64,000 nucleotides of DNA from DASSLY01 sp035689185 (GCA_035689185.1 DASSLY010000069.1:25920-89919); one strand, 5' to 3'; counted from the first letter of the stretch, positions 33,905 through 43,055 are shown. Translations and numbers: made by a program. The notes: generated by a model from the sequence alone, not told the origin.

Positions 33905-36900
33905 ATGCGTAGACGTCGAGGGTGCCTTTGGTAACGCTCTGCACGTACGACGCCGCGCCAGCGATCAGCCTGAGTTGTTCATCAGAGGATGCCTTGATGC
34001 TGAGGCCTGGTTGGGCGATGACAGTCGAGACGCGGGGGAATAGTTGGGGCGCTTTCTGCCGGATTCGGAAGAGTGCTTCTCGGTCGCCGATTTCGAACGG
34101 ACTGAGACCGGTTCTGCGTGTGTAGGCCTTCGCGCGGCGGTCCAGGTGTTCCAGTAGCGGAAGGGCGCCGTTGTCGCGCCACCGTGCTCCTCGCATCGCC
34201 TGACCACAGACCTCATACAGGTCATTGAGCCGTGAGCCGGCAGTGGGCTTCGACGAGTATTTGCAGTGTACAAGCGTGATGTGCAGATCGCCCTTTTCAG
34301 CACGGATGCCCACGAGGTCAGCAGCTTCTCCAGAGCGGTCGTCATCGATGAGGACGTCGAATATCCGGCTCTCCGACAGGTATCGGGACACGTAGGCCTG
34401 AATGGAGTTCGTCTTGCGCTCGATCCCTTGCGATTCCACCGTAATGTCAACGCCATTGCCCACCCAGTCGAGTGCTCGGAGCTGTTCACGCGGGTACGGA
34501 GGCAACTCGGTTCGCGGCGCCAGAAGCCGATCGTCCCCCGTCACCATGCGATCTCCGGACAGGAAGAGCGTCGGCTTGTGATTGTTGAGCCAGGCGGAAA
34601 AGGGAGTCCTCGCGTCTCGCCAGCCGACGACCTCGGCGTCGTCGCCCACTGCGTTGTAGTGCAGGCCATGGGAGCCAAACTGTCCCTCATAGGCCAGCTC
34701 CCAGGTGGGAGTCATGATCGAGAAGCGGAGCGGGCCGCTGGTGCCATAGTCGTCGATCCTGAACTCAGCGTCGGTGAGCAGAACACTTGAGTCCTTGTAG
34801 CCGAGTCTGGAGGATGTGCCATTTCCCAGGTAGAGGTCCCAGGGCCACTCCATCGCGAGGATCGGGAACGTGGGTCGCTCCTTCACGTCGATCGGGATGA
34901 TCATGGAGCGGAAGATCGAATGAATGTCGACGCTGCCGTCACGCAGCTTCGCGCCTTGCTGCTGACACCAGGTTCGCCACTCGGCGAAGTTGGGCGCAGT
35001 GCGCATGGACCAGAACCTTCCCGAGAGCGACGCGGCGATGGTCACGCGGTCACCTTCTTCGAAGGCTTTGGCGGCGACGTGGGTGTTGGCCTTGTGAGTG
35101 CGTTCGGCCTCGGTCAGGGCAGTTTCCACGTCACTGCCGACGTGCATCGAGAATCGCTTGTCACGATCGCGAGCATCGAGAAGACCGATGTTGGTGGGAA
35201 TGAGTCGGTCGAGCTTCGAGAAGACCTTGAAGGTGTCGTAACCGTTGACCGGTCTCGGCTCGTGTCCAAGCACAGCCTCGACGAGGTCGTCGAGGCTGTG
35301 CTTCGTGTCAGAACAATGGACGTAGAGGAGGCTCTGGACTCGATCGCGGTACAAGGCGACAAGTGTGTAGTCGGTCGCGCGAAGCGACGGTATGTCTCCC
35401 CAGCGCAGGTCTGCAATGGTCTCAATCACGAACCATGCAATCGTGTTCTCGGTGTTCACGCTGATGAGGTCGTCCAACACTGAGTCCCCGTAGATATCGC
35501 GCGCTGCGAGCGGATTCCAGTCGATCGTGGATATCGCGAATGCTTTGGCGCTCATCTTGGGCTCCAGGAGGCCAACGGGCACATCCGGAGGGTTGTCGAC
35601 GAATGACGCCTCGAACTCGCTGACCTCGTTTGCCCGCTCAGTGGCACGCTCGGTGATGTCGCTGAGCACCTTGTCCCAGTCCGGGTCCTCGCGGAGAAGG
35701 AACCGCATGGGCGAGAGTGCTTGGCGCGGGTCTTGACGCACGAAAACGCTCGCTCGACCGATCGGGAGTGGAGAGGACGTTCTGGCGAGACGGCCGATGA
35801 GCTGCACCATTGGGCTCAATGATCGGTGTGCATCGTGGAAGGCGCCTACCTTCAGGGTCGGTAGGTCGAACCCTTCGCCAAGCATGTCGACGCAGACAAT
35901 CACACGGGTGGTTCGGTCTCGCATCGCCTTCAGCGTCTCTGCTCTGCGGCGTGCCGACATCGAGTCGTAGATGACCTTCGGCGTGAACTCGGGAGCGAGA
36001 CGCGAGTAGAGCGCGTGCACTTCATCGGCCCTCGTCTTCGTTCCCACACGGGCCAGCAGTAGGTGCTCGTGACCGGCGGCCAGGTCCTCACGAAGCCGCG
36101 TCACTGCAGCCTCGGCCAATGCCTCATCGTCATCGTCCAGATCGAGCACCGCGGTGAAGTCGATGGTGCTGAAGTACCCCTCCGTCTGAGCTTCACGTAG
36201 GGGGAAGCGGAAGATGACACGACCTGGCAATGTCAAGCCGTCGCGACGGAACGGTGTCGCCGTGAACAGAAGCGTGGGCCGGTCAGCAAACACACGGATG
36301 ATCTCTGTCCATGTTCGAGCAGGAGCATGGTGCGCCTCGTCAACGAGTAGGTGGGTGAAGCCTTGGAAGAAGGCTTCACGCACCTCCGGCTCGTTGGCGT
36401 GGATCGCGTTTGGGGTCGCAACGACGACGTTCGCCGCTTCGACAAAGGCTCTCGCTTCGGCATCATCGGCGAACCGACCCTCCAGCCGTCCGACCCTGGG
36501 GCGTAGCGCGGCACGGTCGACAATGCCCTCGATTTGAAGGATTCCCAGGGTCTCAAACTTCGTAGCGATCTGATCGCGCAGCGCAGTTGAGGGGACAACC
36601 ACGAGTACGCGTTCGGGCCGTTGCGCAACCAGCCACGCCAGCATGGTCTCTGTCTTGCCGGTGCCGGTCGGCATGACGACGATCCCAGGCTCGGACAAGC
36701 CGGAGGACTGATAACCGACGATGGAATGAAGTGCCGCGATCTGCGGGCGCCTCAGGCTGTGGGGCTGGTCATGAGCGGTGAATCCAATGGCACCGTCAAA
36801 GGATCGGATGACGTCGCTCGCTTGAACCGGCTCTCGACCACCTTCCCATCTGATCTGGGCGTTCTTTGATCGGCGGACCGGAAGCCTAGCCGCAAGCGGC

Positions 36901-37085
36901 CCCTCAGTTGGGAGCTCAGCGGCGCGAGCTACAGGCCACTGCCCGAAGGGCGTGTTCACTACTTCAAGGCCCGAATCGGTCTCAAGTACGTCGACGTTGT
37001 CGTACGCCGGAACCAGGAGCTGACGGACTACGTTCTTGCCCGCGACGTGCGGCGTCGCCCATACATCTTCGGTCCGGTGTCCCAC
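33897..37085 (-). CDS. DEAH-box helicase with possible C-terminal nuclease fold, defence candidate
   Basis: A 1,062-residue protein. SF2 helicase core: VMPTGTGKTETML near residue 132, DEAH in LLVDEAHHAP near 247, FTATPFRRDGL, and the VI-type LIGRLART near 385. The C-terminal part contains DVLIDDDRSGEAADLVGIR followed 12 residues later by HCKYS near residue 938. This D...(E/H)xK-like layout fits a restriction-endonuclease fold, so the protein may translocate on and cut foreign DNA; that is inference. I chose the GTG at 37085, preceded by AAGAGG, because the frame up to 37175 would overlap the DUF2188 gene. It ends a four-gene unit. Confidence 0.8.
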   Translation of the reverse strand: MGHRTEDVWATPHVAGKNVVRQLLVPAYDNVDVLETDSGLEVVNTPFGQWPVARAAELPTEGPLAARLPVRRSKNAQIRWEGGREPVQASDVIRSFDGAIGFTAHDQPHSLRRPQIAALHSIVGYQSSGLSEPGIVVMPTGTGKTETMLAWLVAQRPERVLVVVPSTALRDQIATKFETLGILQIEGIVDRAALRPRVGRLEGRFADDAEARAFVEAANVVVATPNAIHANEPEVREAFFQGFTHLLVDEAHHAPARTWTEIIRVFADRPTLLFTATPFRRDGLTLPGRVIFRFPLREAQTEGYFSTIDFTAVLDLDDDDEALAEAAVTRLREDLAAGHEHLLLARVGTKTRADEVHALYSRLAPEFTPKVIYDSMSARRRAETLKAMRDRTTRVIVCVDMLGEGFDLPTLKVGAFHDAHRSLSPMVQLIGRLARTSSPLPIGRASVFVRQDPRQALSPMRFLLREDPDWDKVLSDITERATERANEVSEFEASFVDNPPDVPVGLLEPKMSAKAFAISTIDWNPLAARDIYGDSVLDDLISVNTENTIAWFVIETIADLRWGDIPSLRATDYTLVALYRDRVQSLLYVHCSDTKHSLDDLVEAVLGHEPRPVNGYDTFKVFSKLDRLIPTNIGLLDARDRDKRFSMHVGSDVETALTEAERTHKANTHVAAKAFEEGDRVTIAASLSGRFWSMRTAPNFAEWRTWCQQQGAKLRDGSVDIHSIFRSMIIPIDVKERPTFPILAMEWPWDLYLGNGTSSRLGYKDSSVLLTDAEFRIDDYGTSGPLRFSIMTPTWELAYEGQFGSHGLHYNAVGDDAEVVGWRDARTPFSAWLNNHKPTLFLSGDRMVTGDDRLLAPRTELPPYPREQLRALDWVGNGVDITVESQGIERKTNSIQAYVSRYLSESRIFDVLIDDDRSGEAADLVGIRAEKGDLHITLVHCKYSSKPTAGSRLNDLYEVCGQAMRGARWRDNGALPLLEHLDRRAKAYTRRTGLSPFEIGDREALFRIRQKAPQLFPRVSTVIAQPGLSIKASSDEQLRLIAGAASYVQSVTKGTLDVYAST

Positions 37086-37146
37086 GTCGAGCCTCTTTCT
37101 TTCTTCGCTTATCCAAGGAACGCGACTCCCAACAGGCGCGCCGCGA

Positions 37147-37386
37147 TCACCCCTTGGATGACCTCGGGTCGCCACCAGGAGCGATCGTGTCTTGTGCGCG
37201 GATCGTCCCCTTGAGCGAACGGACCAGTAGCTCGCCGCCTCCGTCGTTGCCGAGGATCGTGCGGGCGCGCTGAATGCCTTCGGCCTGTGTCGATGTAACG
37301 CCGCTGGCGCGATCGGCTCCTGGCTTCCGTACCTCCCAGTCGCCGTCGCTTCGGCGCTGGACTACTCGCTTGTTGGGCTCTGTCAT
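37147..37386 (-). CDS. DUF2188 domain protein
   Basis: A 79-residue protein that is one DUF2188 unit: VVQRRSDGDWEVRKPGADRA, then a helix with AEGIQRARTIL and a final strand LLVRSLKGTIRAQDTI. DUF2188 proteins are tiny beta-rich proteins of unknown function with a W-x-V-(K/R) core. The ATG overlaps the stop of the XRE-ImmA gene (ATGA), and the helicase gene starts 61 bp after its stop. Its conserved place between regulator and helicase suggests that it belongs to the same system. Confidence 0.8.
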   Translation of the reverse strand: MTEPNKRVVQRRSDGDWEVRKPGADRASGVTSTQAEGIQRARTILGNDGGGELLVRSLKGTIRAQDTIAPGGDPRSSKG

Positions 37387-38576
37387 GGTCTTGCCTTTCT
37401 CGGATGGGACTTCGTCCCACTACTTCCGGTTGTCCGGATGGTCTTTGCCAGCGTCAGCTTTGGCTGAGGATCCTCGATGTCAGCTAGCCGTCGTATGTGA
37501 CGAGGAGTCATCTGGAGGTCCTCCGCGACCTGAGTCAGCGGAACACCCGCCTCATCAAGCAGTTGAAGTGCGGACTTGAGGAGCTCCGGCCGCTCGCCGG
37601 GATAGTCGTGAACCGGCAAGGGTCGCCGAGTGATCCCATTCAGCGTGATGTACGCGCGCCGGGCTGTGGATTCGGAGATGAGGTCAAGCTCCCGCGACCG
37701 GAAGATCAGTGAGTTGATGGAGACTCCCCACAGCTGGCTAAGTTCCTCGTACCGATTGAAGTTCATGCGTCGAGGCAACTGATCACGGATCACATCTCGG
37801 GGAGTGAGGAACTCCGCCGCGAACATGTCCGCCTGCCGTTCTAGTTGGCTGTCCGTTCCCTGCCGACCGTGGTGGAGGACGACGTGCCCTAGTTCGTGAG
37901 CTGCGGAGAACCGATGCCGCATCACATCATTGGCCTTGTCTGGTGTCAGCACGATCATGGGACGCGGCAGCGCGATGGTTGAGAAGGCGTCGATGCGGCT
38001 CTTCTCGTCGAGCGCGGCATCTTCCTTCATGGAGAAAAAGACCGTCAAGATGCCGTGCTGTTCAAGCTGATAGACGAGGTGCTCGATCGGCCCGGAACCG
38101 AGCAGCCAGAATTGGCGCATGGCTCGCGCTGCGGTCGCAGGGTCCGGCACATCTAGTGAATCAGCGCGTGCCCAGGCCGGAAGGTCCAGCTCCGGGAACT
38201 CCACGCTTCCTTCGAGGTAGCAGCTGAGTTCCCAGGCTTGCTCGACATAAGCAGTCGCTTGCTGCTGTTGCGTGACAGTCGTTGAACGGAGTCGACGGAA
38301 CGATGCTTCAGCGATGTCCACCTGGACGCGTGGACGCCCGAGCGCGAAGAAGCCCGGCGGGACACCGAGCGCCGCGGCCAGTGCAGCGACCGTCTCTGCG
38401 CGGGGACGCACCTCTCCGCGCTCGTACTGCCCGATCGCTGCGGCGGACACGCCCACCTTGCGATGAAGGTCAGCCTTGGACATCTTGCTGATTCGACGAG
38501 CCTGGCCTAGCCGCGCTGGGTCAAACATCCTGGCGACCGCCGCAAGGCCAGCGTCGCCCTCGTATGCCGTCGGCAT
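37383..38576 (-). CDS. XRE HTH-ImmA/IrrE metallopeptidase fusion
   Basis: A 397-residue protein. Residues about 20-80 form an XRE-type HTH (LGQARRISKMSKADLHRKVG, SAAAIGQYERGEVRPRAETV). Residues about 165-290 form an IrrE/ImmA peptidase with HELGHVVLHH as zinc motif and ERQADMFAAEFL supplying the third ligand. The last 90 residues hold a second helical region (VTQVAEDLQMTPRHIRRL) that may be another HTH. Such single-chain repressor-proteases respond to damage or to foreign DNA in several defence loci. It lies 3 bp after the unknown gene and overlaps DUF2188, so it likely controls this unit. Confidence 0.85.
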   Translation of the reverse strand: MPTAYEGDAGLAAVARMFDPARLGQARRISKMSKADLHRKVGVSAAAIGQYERGEVRPRAETVAALAAALGVPPGFFALGRPRVQVDIAEASFRRLRSTTVTQQQQATAYVEQAWELSCYLEGSVEFPELDLPAWARADSLDVPDPATAARAMRQFWLLGSGPIEHLVYQLEQHGILTVFFSMKEDAALDEKSRIDAFSTIALPRPMIVLTPDKANDVMRHRFSAAHELGHVVLHHGRQGTDSQLERQADMFAAEFLTPRDVIRDQLPRRMNFNRYEELSQLWGVSINSLIFRSRELDLISESTARRAYITLNGITRRPLPVHDYPGERPELLKSALQLLDEAGVPLTQVAEDLQMTPRHIRRLADIEDPQPKLTLAKTIRTTGSSGTKSHPRKARP

Positions 38577-38579
38577 GGG

Positions 38580-39326
38580 TCAGCTACCTTCCTGCTCGGA
38601 TCGCCGCTGGCGCAGCTTCACCGAGGTACGCGGACGGTCGCCGCTGTGGAACCCCGCGACAGGCTTCAACATGGTGCGCGGAGCATCGACCGAGGACGGC
38701 GTGCGCTCATAGGTGAGCCGCTCGGGGTCTGCAAACTCCAAGTACCGGCCGTTCAGTCGCGCGGGTGCGAAGTAGACCGTTCCCACACCCTGCGGCGTAC
38801 TGCTGTAGTACGGAACGAAGAGCGTAGTGCGAGGCACGGCCAGTTCGACGTGGCTGAGCGCATCCTCAAGCGATGCAGGCTGATCTCCTTCGAGAACGTC
38901 ATTGATGTCGAAGAGCCCGGGGTCCGAGTACTTGACGTTGCTCGTCTTCGAGAGGAGTTCACGGCGCGAGTCGGGCAAGTAGCTGAGTCGAACACGGCGA
39001 AAGTTGCGCGGCATGTGCTTGCCCACCCGTTGCGCGAAGATGAGCGTGTTGCCGACGAAGGTCAGCATCCGTCGGGTGGTGGGGACCTTTGCCTCCCGAT
39101 AGGAGGACAGGTCGGACAGAAGTGCGCGGAGCTCCTTCTGCACGCCACGGGCCATGCCCGCGCCATACACGTCTTGGTCCCCATCGGGATCGTCATACGC
39201 TGCCTGAGCGCGGGCCGAGCGGTCCTGACTGCGCTGGATCGCGGTCGGGATTCCTTCGCGGAGTGCCGCGAGCTCTGTTGGCTGGAACTCGCTGCGCCAG
39301 TCGTCACTGTCGTGCTGCTGAGCCAC
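38580..39326 (-). CDS. Unknown protein opening the helicase/DUF2188/ImmA operon
   Basis: A 248-residue hydrophilic protein without a signal or membrane segment. The N-terminal 100 residues are helical (FQPTELAALREGIPTAIQRS, GVQKELRALLSDLSSYREAK). The rest is mixed: TRRMLTFVGNTLIFAQRVGK, then ELAVPRTTLFVPYYSSTPQG. I do not recognise a family. The GTG at 39326 follows AAGGAGGA, a perfect ribosome site. It is the first gene of the leftward unit, with the XRE-ImmA gene starting 3 bp after its stop. Its steady pairing with a regulator and a helicase would make it a sensor or effector, but nothing in the sequence proves it. Confidence 0.7.
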   Translation of the reverse strand: MAQQHDSDDWRSEFQPTELAALREGIPTAIQRSQDRSARAQAAYDDPDGDQDVYGAGMARGVQKELRALLSDLSSYREAKVPTTRRMLTFVGNTLIFAQRVGKHMPRNFRRVRLSYLPDSRRELLSKTSNVKYSDPGLFDINDVLEGDQPASLEDALSHVELAVPRTTLFVPYYSSTPQGVGTVYFAPARLNGRYLEFADPERLTYERTPSSVDAPRTMLKPVAGFHSGDRPRTSVKLRQRRSEQEGS

Positions 39327-39457
39327 TGGGCTCCTCCTTCGTCGTCACGAAGGACTCTAGCACATCACTTTAGTCTCACTCGTAATTCCGTCAGAGTGGG
39401 GCATGTCCCGCAGGGCTGCCACGGTCACTCTTCGCTCAGTTCAGTGCTTTCATTCTG
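39327..39457 (-). promoter_or_regulatory. Probable promoter region of the helicase/ImmA island
   Basis: This 131-bp gap is markedly AT-richer than its surroundings. It separates the end of the HTH gene from the GTG of the unknown gene. An imperfect dyad (GACTCTA about 39352, TTTAGTC about 39370) lies just upstream of the ribosome site and would suit control by the XRE-ImmA protein. I could not fix a convincing -35/-10 pair. Confidence 0.4.
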
Positions 39458-39880
39458 TCAGATCGGGTCCGGCGAGAAGGACTGGCGCGGACCAGTGTCA
39501 TCCACGATGAGTCCAGCCTCGACCAGCACGGCCCGCACTACCTTGCGGTCAACGCCCATCCGGCGGCCGATCGCCTTCATCGACACACCCGCCCGCGCCA
39601 GCCGTACGGCCTCCGCCTTCTCGTCGAGGCCCAGCCCCGGTCGACGACTCGGCACGTTCCGTCGGCGGAGGTGGGAGAACACCGTGGCACGGTGGATTCC
39701 GTACTGCTCCGCGAGCTGCTGGACGCCCATCCCGGCCAGGTAGTCGCCGACGAGAGCGTCCACCTCAGCAGCGCTCAGAAAAGTTTGAGCCGTCTCGACA
39801 GTCCGCACGACCGGCCCCCGATCGTCCCTCGGAGCGCTACTCTGGGGACGCCGCGAGACCTCGTAGACCCCACGCTTCAT
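39458..39880 (-). CDS. Resolvase-like helix-turn-helix protein
   Basis: A 140-residue protein with two HTH units: VDALVGDYLAGMGVQQLAEQ followed by YGIHRATVFSHLRRRNVP, and AVRLARAGVSMKAIGRRMGV followed by DRKVVRAVLVEAGL. The repeated short HTH resembles the C-terminal DNA-binding part of serine resolvases, but no catalytic domain is present. The ATG at 39880 (MKRGVYEV) is the first sensible start; the open frame to 40069 is only a shadow. Proteins of this kind commonly sit beside large serine recombinase genes in actinobacteria, yet none is found here. It is the last gene of the element on this side. Confidence 0.65.
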   Translation of the reverse strand: MKRGVYEVSRRPQSSAPRDDRGPVVRTVETAQTFLSAAEVDALVGDYLAGMGVQQLAEQYGIHRATVFSHLRRRNVPSRRPGLGLDEKAEAVRLARAGVSMKAIGRRMGVDRKVVRAVLVEAGLIVDDTGPRQSFSPDPI

Positions 39881-39985
39881 GCGATTGACTAGGGTCTTTG
39901 TCTTCGGGGAGGAGTTGCCGAACGTGCTACCCAGGCACCCCAGATGGTCAGCGGGCCCGCGGCTCGGGCCCGGTGTGCGCAAAAC

Positions 39986-40028
39986 GGACAGAACGGCCTT
40001 TGTCCCCAAGCCAAAGGCCGTTCTGTCC
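39986..40028. terminator. Perfect 17-bp inverted repeat (terminator or element-end hairpin)
   Basis: GGACAGAACGGCCTTTG at 39986-40002 and its exact complement at 40012-40028 surround a 9-base loop. The hairpin is very stable, with no T-run on either side, as is common in high-GC genomes. It lies about 100 bp upstream of the HTH gene start, so it does not end that gene; it could stop transcripts entering from the right or mark the edge of the element. Confidence 0.7.
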
Positions 40029-40534
40029 CGGGGTCCGCCGACCCCTCTCTGCTCGCCCTTCGGATGCACTGCGCCCGTGTGGCATCCGTCTGACGGCAGT
40101 ACGCCCCTCCCCTTCAGACCGTCCTGGCCCGCGGCCCGCTGCGGCGAGTCACGTCCTGGGCGGCCATGGGACCACGGTACGGTCCCGATCGGCGCCGGGC
40201 TGCGCCCGATGCCATCTTTTTAAGGCCCCCCCGAAGACTCTTTACCTGCAGGGGAGTTTTGGGACGGTTTGGTGGCAATCCATGCGGCGAATCCTCAGCC
40301 TTGCCAGACCGATCCGCGTGGCTGCCGGAACGCGCCTCGGTGCGACCGCACCGCCTCCGGCCACCACCGAGGCGGTCGGCTGCTGAGCGTGGGGCTGGTC
40401 CTGCTGGTCCTGCTGGTCCTCGCCGGTGCCGTCGCGCTCGTCGCGCATCGCCGCGCCGGGCAGCTGATTTCTCCGCGGCTCCGGCCGGCTGGTAACCTTC
40501 ACGGTCGTTGCGCCAAGCCCTCCCTGGCTCGCGC
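40029..40534. other. Gene-free stretch holding the unresolved ICE/chromosome border
   Basis: No protein gene is convincing here. A hydrophobic stretch around 40390-40440 (LVLLVLLVLAGAVALVAHRR) arises from a short tandem CTGGTCCTG repeat and has no ribosome site. A local AT-rich spot occurs at 40220-40275. The chromosome must start somewhere in this interval, but no repeat of the tRNA end or other attachment-site pair can be recognised within the window. Confidence 0.4.
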
Positions 40535-40606
<72 letters not shown>

Positions 40607-40809
40607 CTCCGACGCGGCAGTCGAAGCCTCTGGCGTGGCCGCGTTCACCTCCGGTGCGTCGCAGGGGTGGCAACAGCGGCTCCGCTCGTCCCGGCTAACA
40701 GCGGCTCCGCTCGTCCCGGCGTCGACCAGCCCCCGCCGGCGGTGTCAGACTGCCGGGACCGGCGCCGGGGCCGGCGGGCGCGCCGGCGCCGTCGACAACG
40801 GGAGGTCTC

Positions 40810-41847
40810 GTGCGGGCGCTGGCCAAACGGCATACCGGTCCGGGACTGGAGCTTGTGGAGGTGCCCGAGCCGCTTGTCGGGCCGCACGAGGTGAAGATCC
40901 GGGTCGAACGGGCCGGGATCTGCGGCACCGACCTGCACCTGGAGGGCTGGGACGACTGGGCCGCGTCGGTGGTGCGGCCGCCGCTGGTCATCGGACACGA
41001 GTTCTTCGGCCAGGTCGTCGAGGTGGGCGCCGAGGTAACCGAGGTCGCGGTCGGGGCGAAGGCGTCCGGGGAGGGCCACGTGGTCTGCGGCACCTGCCGC
41101 AACTGCCGCGCCGGGCGGCGCCACGTCTGCATCCGCACCAGCAGTGTCGGGGTGAACCGGGACGGGGCGTTCGCGGACCTGGTGGTGATCCCGGCGGGCA
41201 ACGTGTGGGTCCAGCCCGACGACCTCGACCCCGACCTGGGCGCGGTGTTCGACCCGCTCGGCAACGCCGTGCACACGACCCTGTCGTTTCCCCTCGCCGG
41301 GGAGGACGTCCTGGTCACAGGCGCCGGGCCGATCGGGGTGATGGCGGCGGCGATCGCCCGGCACGTGGGCGCCCGGCACGTGGTGGTCACCGACCTGAGC
41401 GACTACCGGCTGGGGCTGGCGGCCAAGGCCGGGGCGGACTTCACGGTGAACGTGGGCCGGACCCGGCTGCGCGACGCCCAGCGCGAGCTCGGCATGCGCG
41501 AGGGCTTCGACGTGGGGTTGGAGATGTCGGGGAGCCCGGCGGCGCTGACCGAGATGCTGGCCAACCTCAACCACGGGGCGCGGGTGGCGATGCTCGGGCT
41601 GCCCAAGGACCCGTTCCCCGTCGACTGGGCCAAGGTGATCACCCACATGATCACGATCAAGGGCATCTACGGGCGAGAGATGTATGACACGTGGTACTCC
41701 GCCAGCGCCATGCTGCTCAGCTCCCCGACGTTGCGGGACGCCGTGATGTCGACGATCACCCACCGGTTCCCGGCGCAGCAGTGGGCCGAGGCGTTCGCCA
41801 CCGCCCGGTCGGGAGCGTGCGGCAAGGTGCTGCTGGACTGGACCTGA
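40810..41847 (+). CDS. tdh: L-threonine 3-dehydrogenase
   Basis: A 345-residue zinc medium-chain dehydrogenase that oxidises threonine to 2-amino-3-ketobutyrate with NAD. The catalytic zinc region shows CGTDLHLE and GHEFFGQVVEVG. The structural zinc site is CGTCRNCRAGRRHVC with four cysteines. The nucleotide-binding GAGPIGVMAAAIA follows near residue 177. The GTG at 40810 is preceded by GGGAGG. The kbl gene starts 20 bp downstream on the same strand and takes the unstable product, so the two form the classic threonine-to-glycine operon. Length and motifs are normal. Confidence 0.95.
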   Translation: MRALAKRHTGPGLELVEVPEPLVGPHEVKIRVERAGICGTDLHLEGWDDWAASVVRPPLVIGHEFFGQVVEVGAEVTEVAVGAKASGEGHVVCGTCRNCRAGRRHVCIRTSSVGVNRDGAFADLVVIPAGNVWVQPDDLDPDLGAVFDPLGNAVHTTLSFPLAGEDVLVTGAGPIGVMAAAIARHVGARHVVVTDLSDYRLGLAAKAGADFTVNVGRTRLRDAQRELGMREGFDVGLEMSGSPAALTEMLANLNHGARVAMLGLPKDPFPVDWAKVITHMITIKGIYGREMYDTWYSASAMLLSSPTLRDAVMSTITHRFPAQQWAEAFATARSGACGKVLLDWT

Positions 41848-41867
41848 CCGCCGTCTGAGGAGGACAC

Positions 41868-43055
41868 GTGTACGGCACCTTCCGCGAACAGCTGCTCACC
41901 GCGCTGGCCGAGATCGAGGCGGCCGGGCTCACCAAGCGCGAGCGCGAGCTGACCTCGCCCCAGTCCGCGCACATCACCACCGCGAAGGCGCAGGCGCTGA
42001 ACTTCTGCGCGAACAACTACCTCGGCCTGGCCAACCACCCCACGGTCGTCGCGGCCGCCGCGGAAGCGTTGCGCCAGTGGGGTTTCGGGATGGCCAGTGT
42101 GCGGTTCATCTGCGGCACCCAGACGCTGCACACCGCCCTGGAGGACCGGCTGTCGGCGTTCCTCGGCACCGAGGCGACGATCCTGTTCTCCTCCTGCTAC
42201 GACGCGAACGGCGGCGTCTTCGAGGCGCTGTTCGGGGCGGAGGACGCCGTCATCTCCGACGAGCTGAACCACGCCTCGCTGATCGACGGGATCCGGCTGT
42301 GCAAGGCGCGGCGGCTGCGCTACCGCAACGCCGACATGGCCGACCTCGAGGCTCAGCTGCGCTCCGTGGCCGGGGCCCGGCGCCGGGTGGTCGTCACCGA
42401 CGGGGTGTTCTCGATGGACGGCTCCTACGCCCCGCTGGACCGGATCTGCGACCTCGCCGAGCGGTATGACGCTCTGGTCCTGGTCGACGACTCGCACGCG
42501 GCCGGGTTCGTCGGCGAGGGCGGCGGCGGCACCCCGGAGCTGTTCGGCGTCAGGGACCGCGTGGACATTCTCACCGGCACGCTGGGCAAGGCGCTGGGCG
42601 GCGCATCCGGCGGGTACGTCAGCGCGCACCGGGAGGTCGTCGACCTGCTCCGGCAGCGGGCCCGGCCCTACCTGTTCTCCAACGCGGTAGCGCCGTCGGT
42701 CTGCGCGGGGTCGCTGGCCGCGATCGAGCTGGCGGCCGCGTCGGCGGAACAGCGGGCCCGGCTCACCGCCAACACCACGCTGTTCCGGGCGCTGATGACG
42801 AAGGCGGGCTTCGAGCTGCTTCCCGGCAGCCACCCCATCACCCCGGTCATGTTTCCCGGCGACGACGGCGCCCGCCGAGCGGCCCAGGTGGCCGAGGCCA
42901 TGCTCGACGACGGCGTCTATGTCGTCGCGTTCTCCTACCCGGTCGTGCCACGGGGAAGGGCCCGGATCCGGGTGCAGCTGTCCGCAGCGCACTCCGAGGC
43001 CGACGTCCGGCAGTGCGTGGCGGCGTTCGTCAGCGCGTCGCAGCGCGTCGGCTGA
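41868..43055 (+). CDS. kbl: Glycine C-acetyltransferase (2-amino-3-ketobutyrate CoA ligase)
   Basis: A 395-residue PLP enzyme that splits 2-amino-3-ketobutyrate with CoA into glycine and acetyl-CoA. Visible hallmarks are LNFCANNYLGLANHP, GTQTLHTALE, DELNHASLIDGIRL, DDSHAAGFVGEGG and the PLP lysine in GTLGKALGGASGG. The GTG at 41868 has AGGAGG upstream. It follows tdh with a 20-bp gap. Its last 26 bp overlap the 3' end of the convergent P450 gene, so transcription of the two genes may interfere. Confidence 0.95.
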   Translation: MYGTFREQLLTALAEIEAAGLTKRERELTSPQSAHITTAKAQALNFCANNYLGLANHPTVVAAAAEALRQWGFGMASVRFICGTQTLHTALEDRLSAFLGTEATILFSSCYDANGGVFEALFGAEDAVISDELNHASLIDGIRLCKARRLRYRNADMADLEAQLRSVAGARRRVVVTDGVFSMDGSYAPLDRICDLAERYDALVLVDDSHAAGFVGEGGGGTPELFGVRDRVDILTGTLGKALGGASGGYVSAHREVVDLLRQRARPYLFSNAVAPSVCAGSLAAIELAAASAEQRARLTANTTLFRALMTKAGFELLPGSHPITPVMFPGDDGARRAAQVAEAMLDDGVYVVAFSYPVVPRGRARIRVQLSAAHSEADVRQCVAAFVSASQRVG

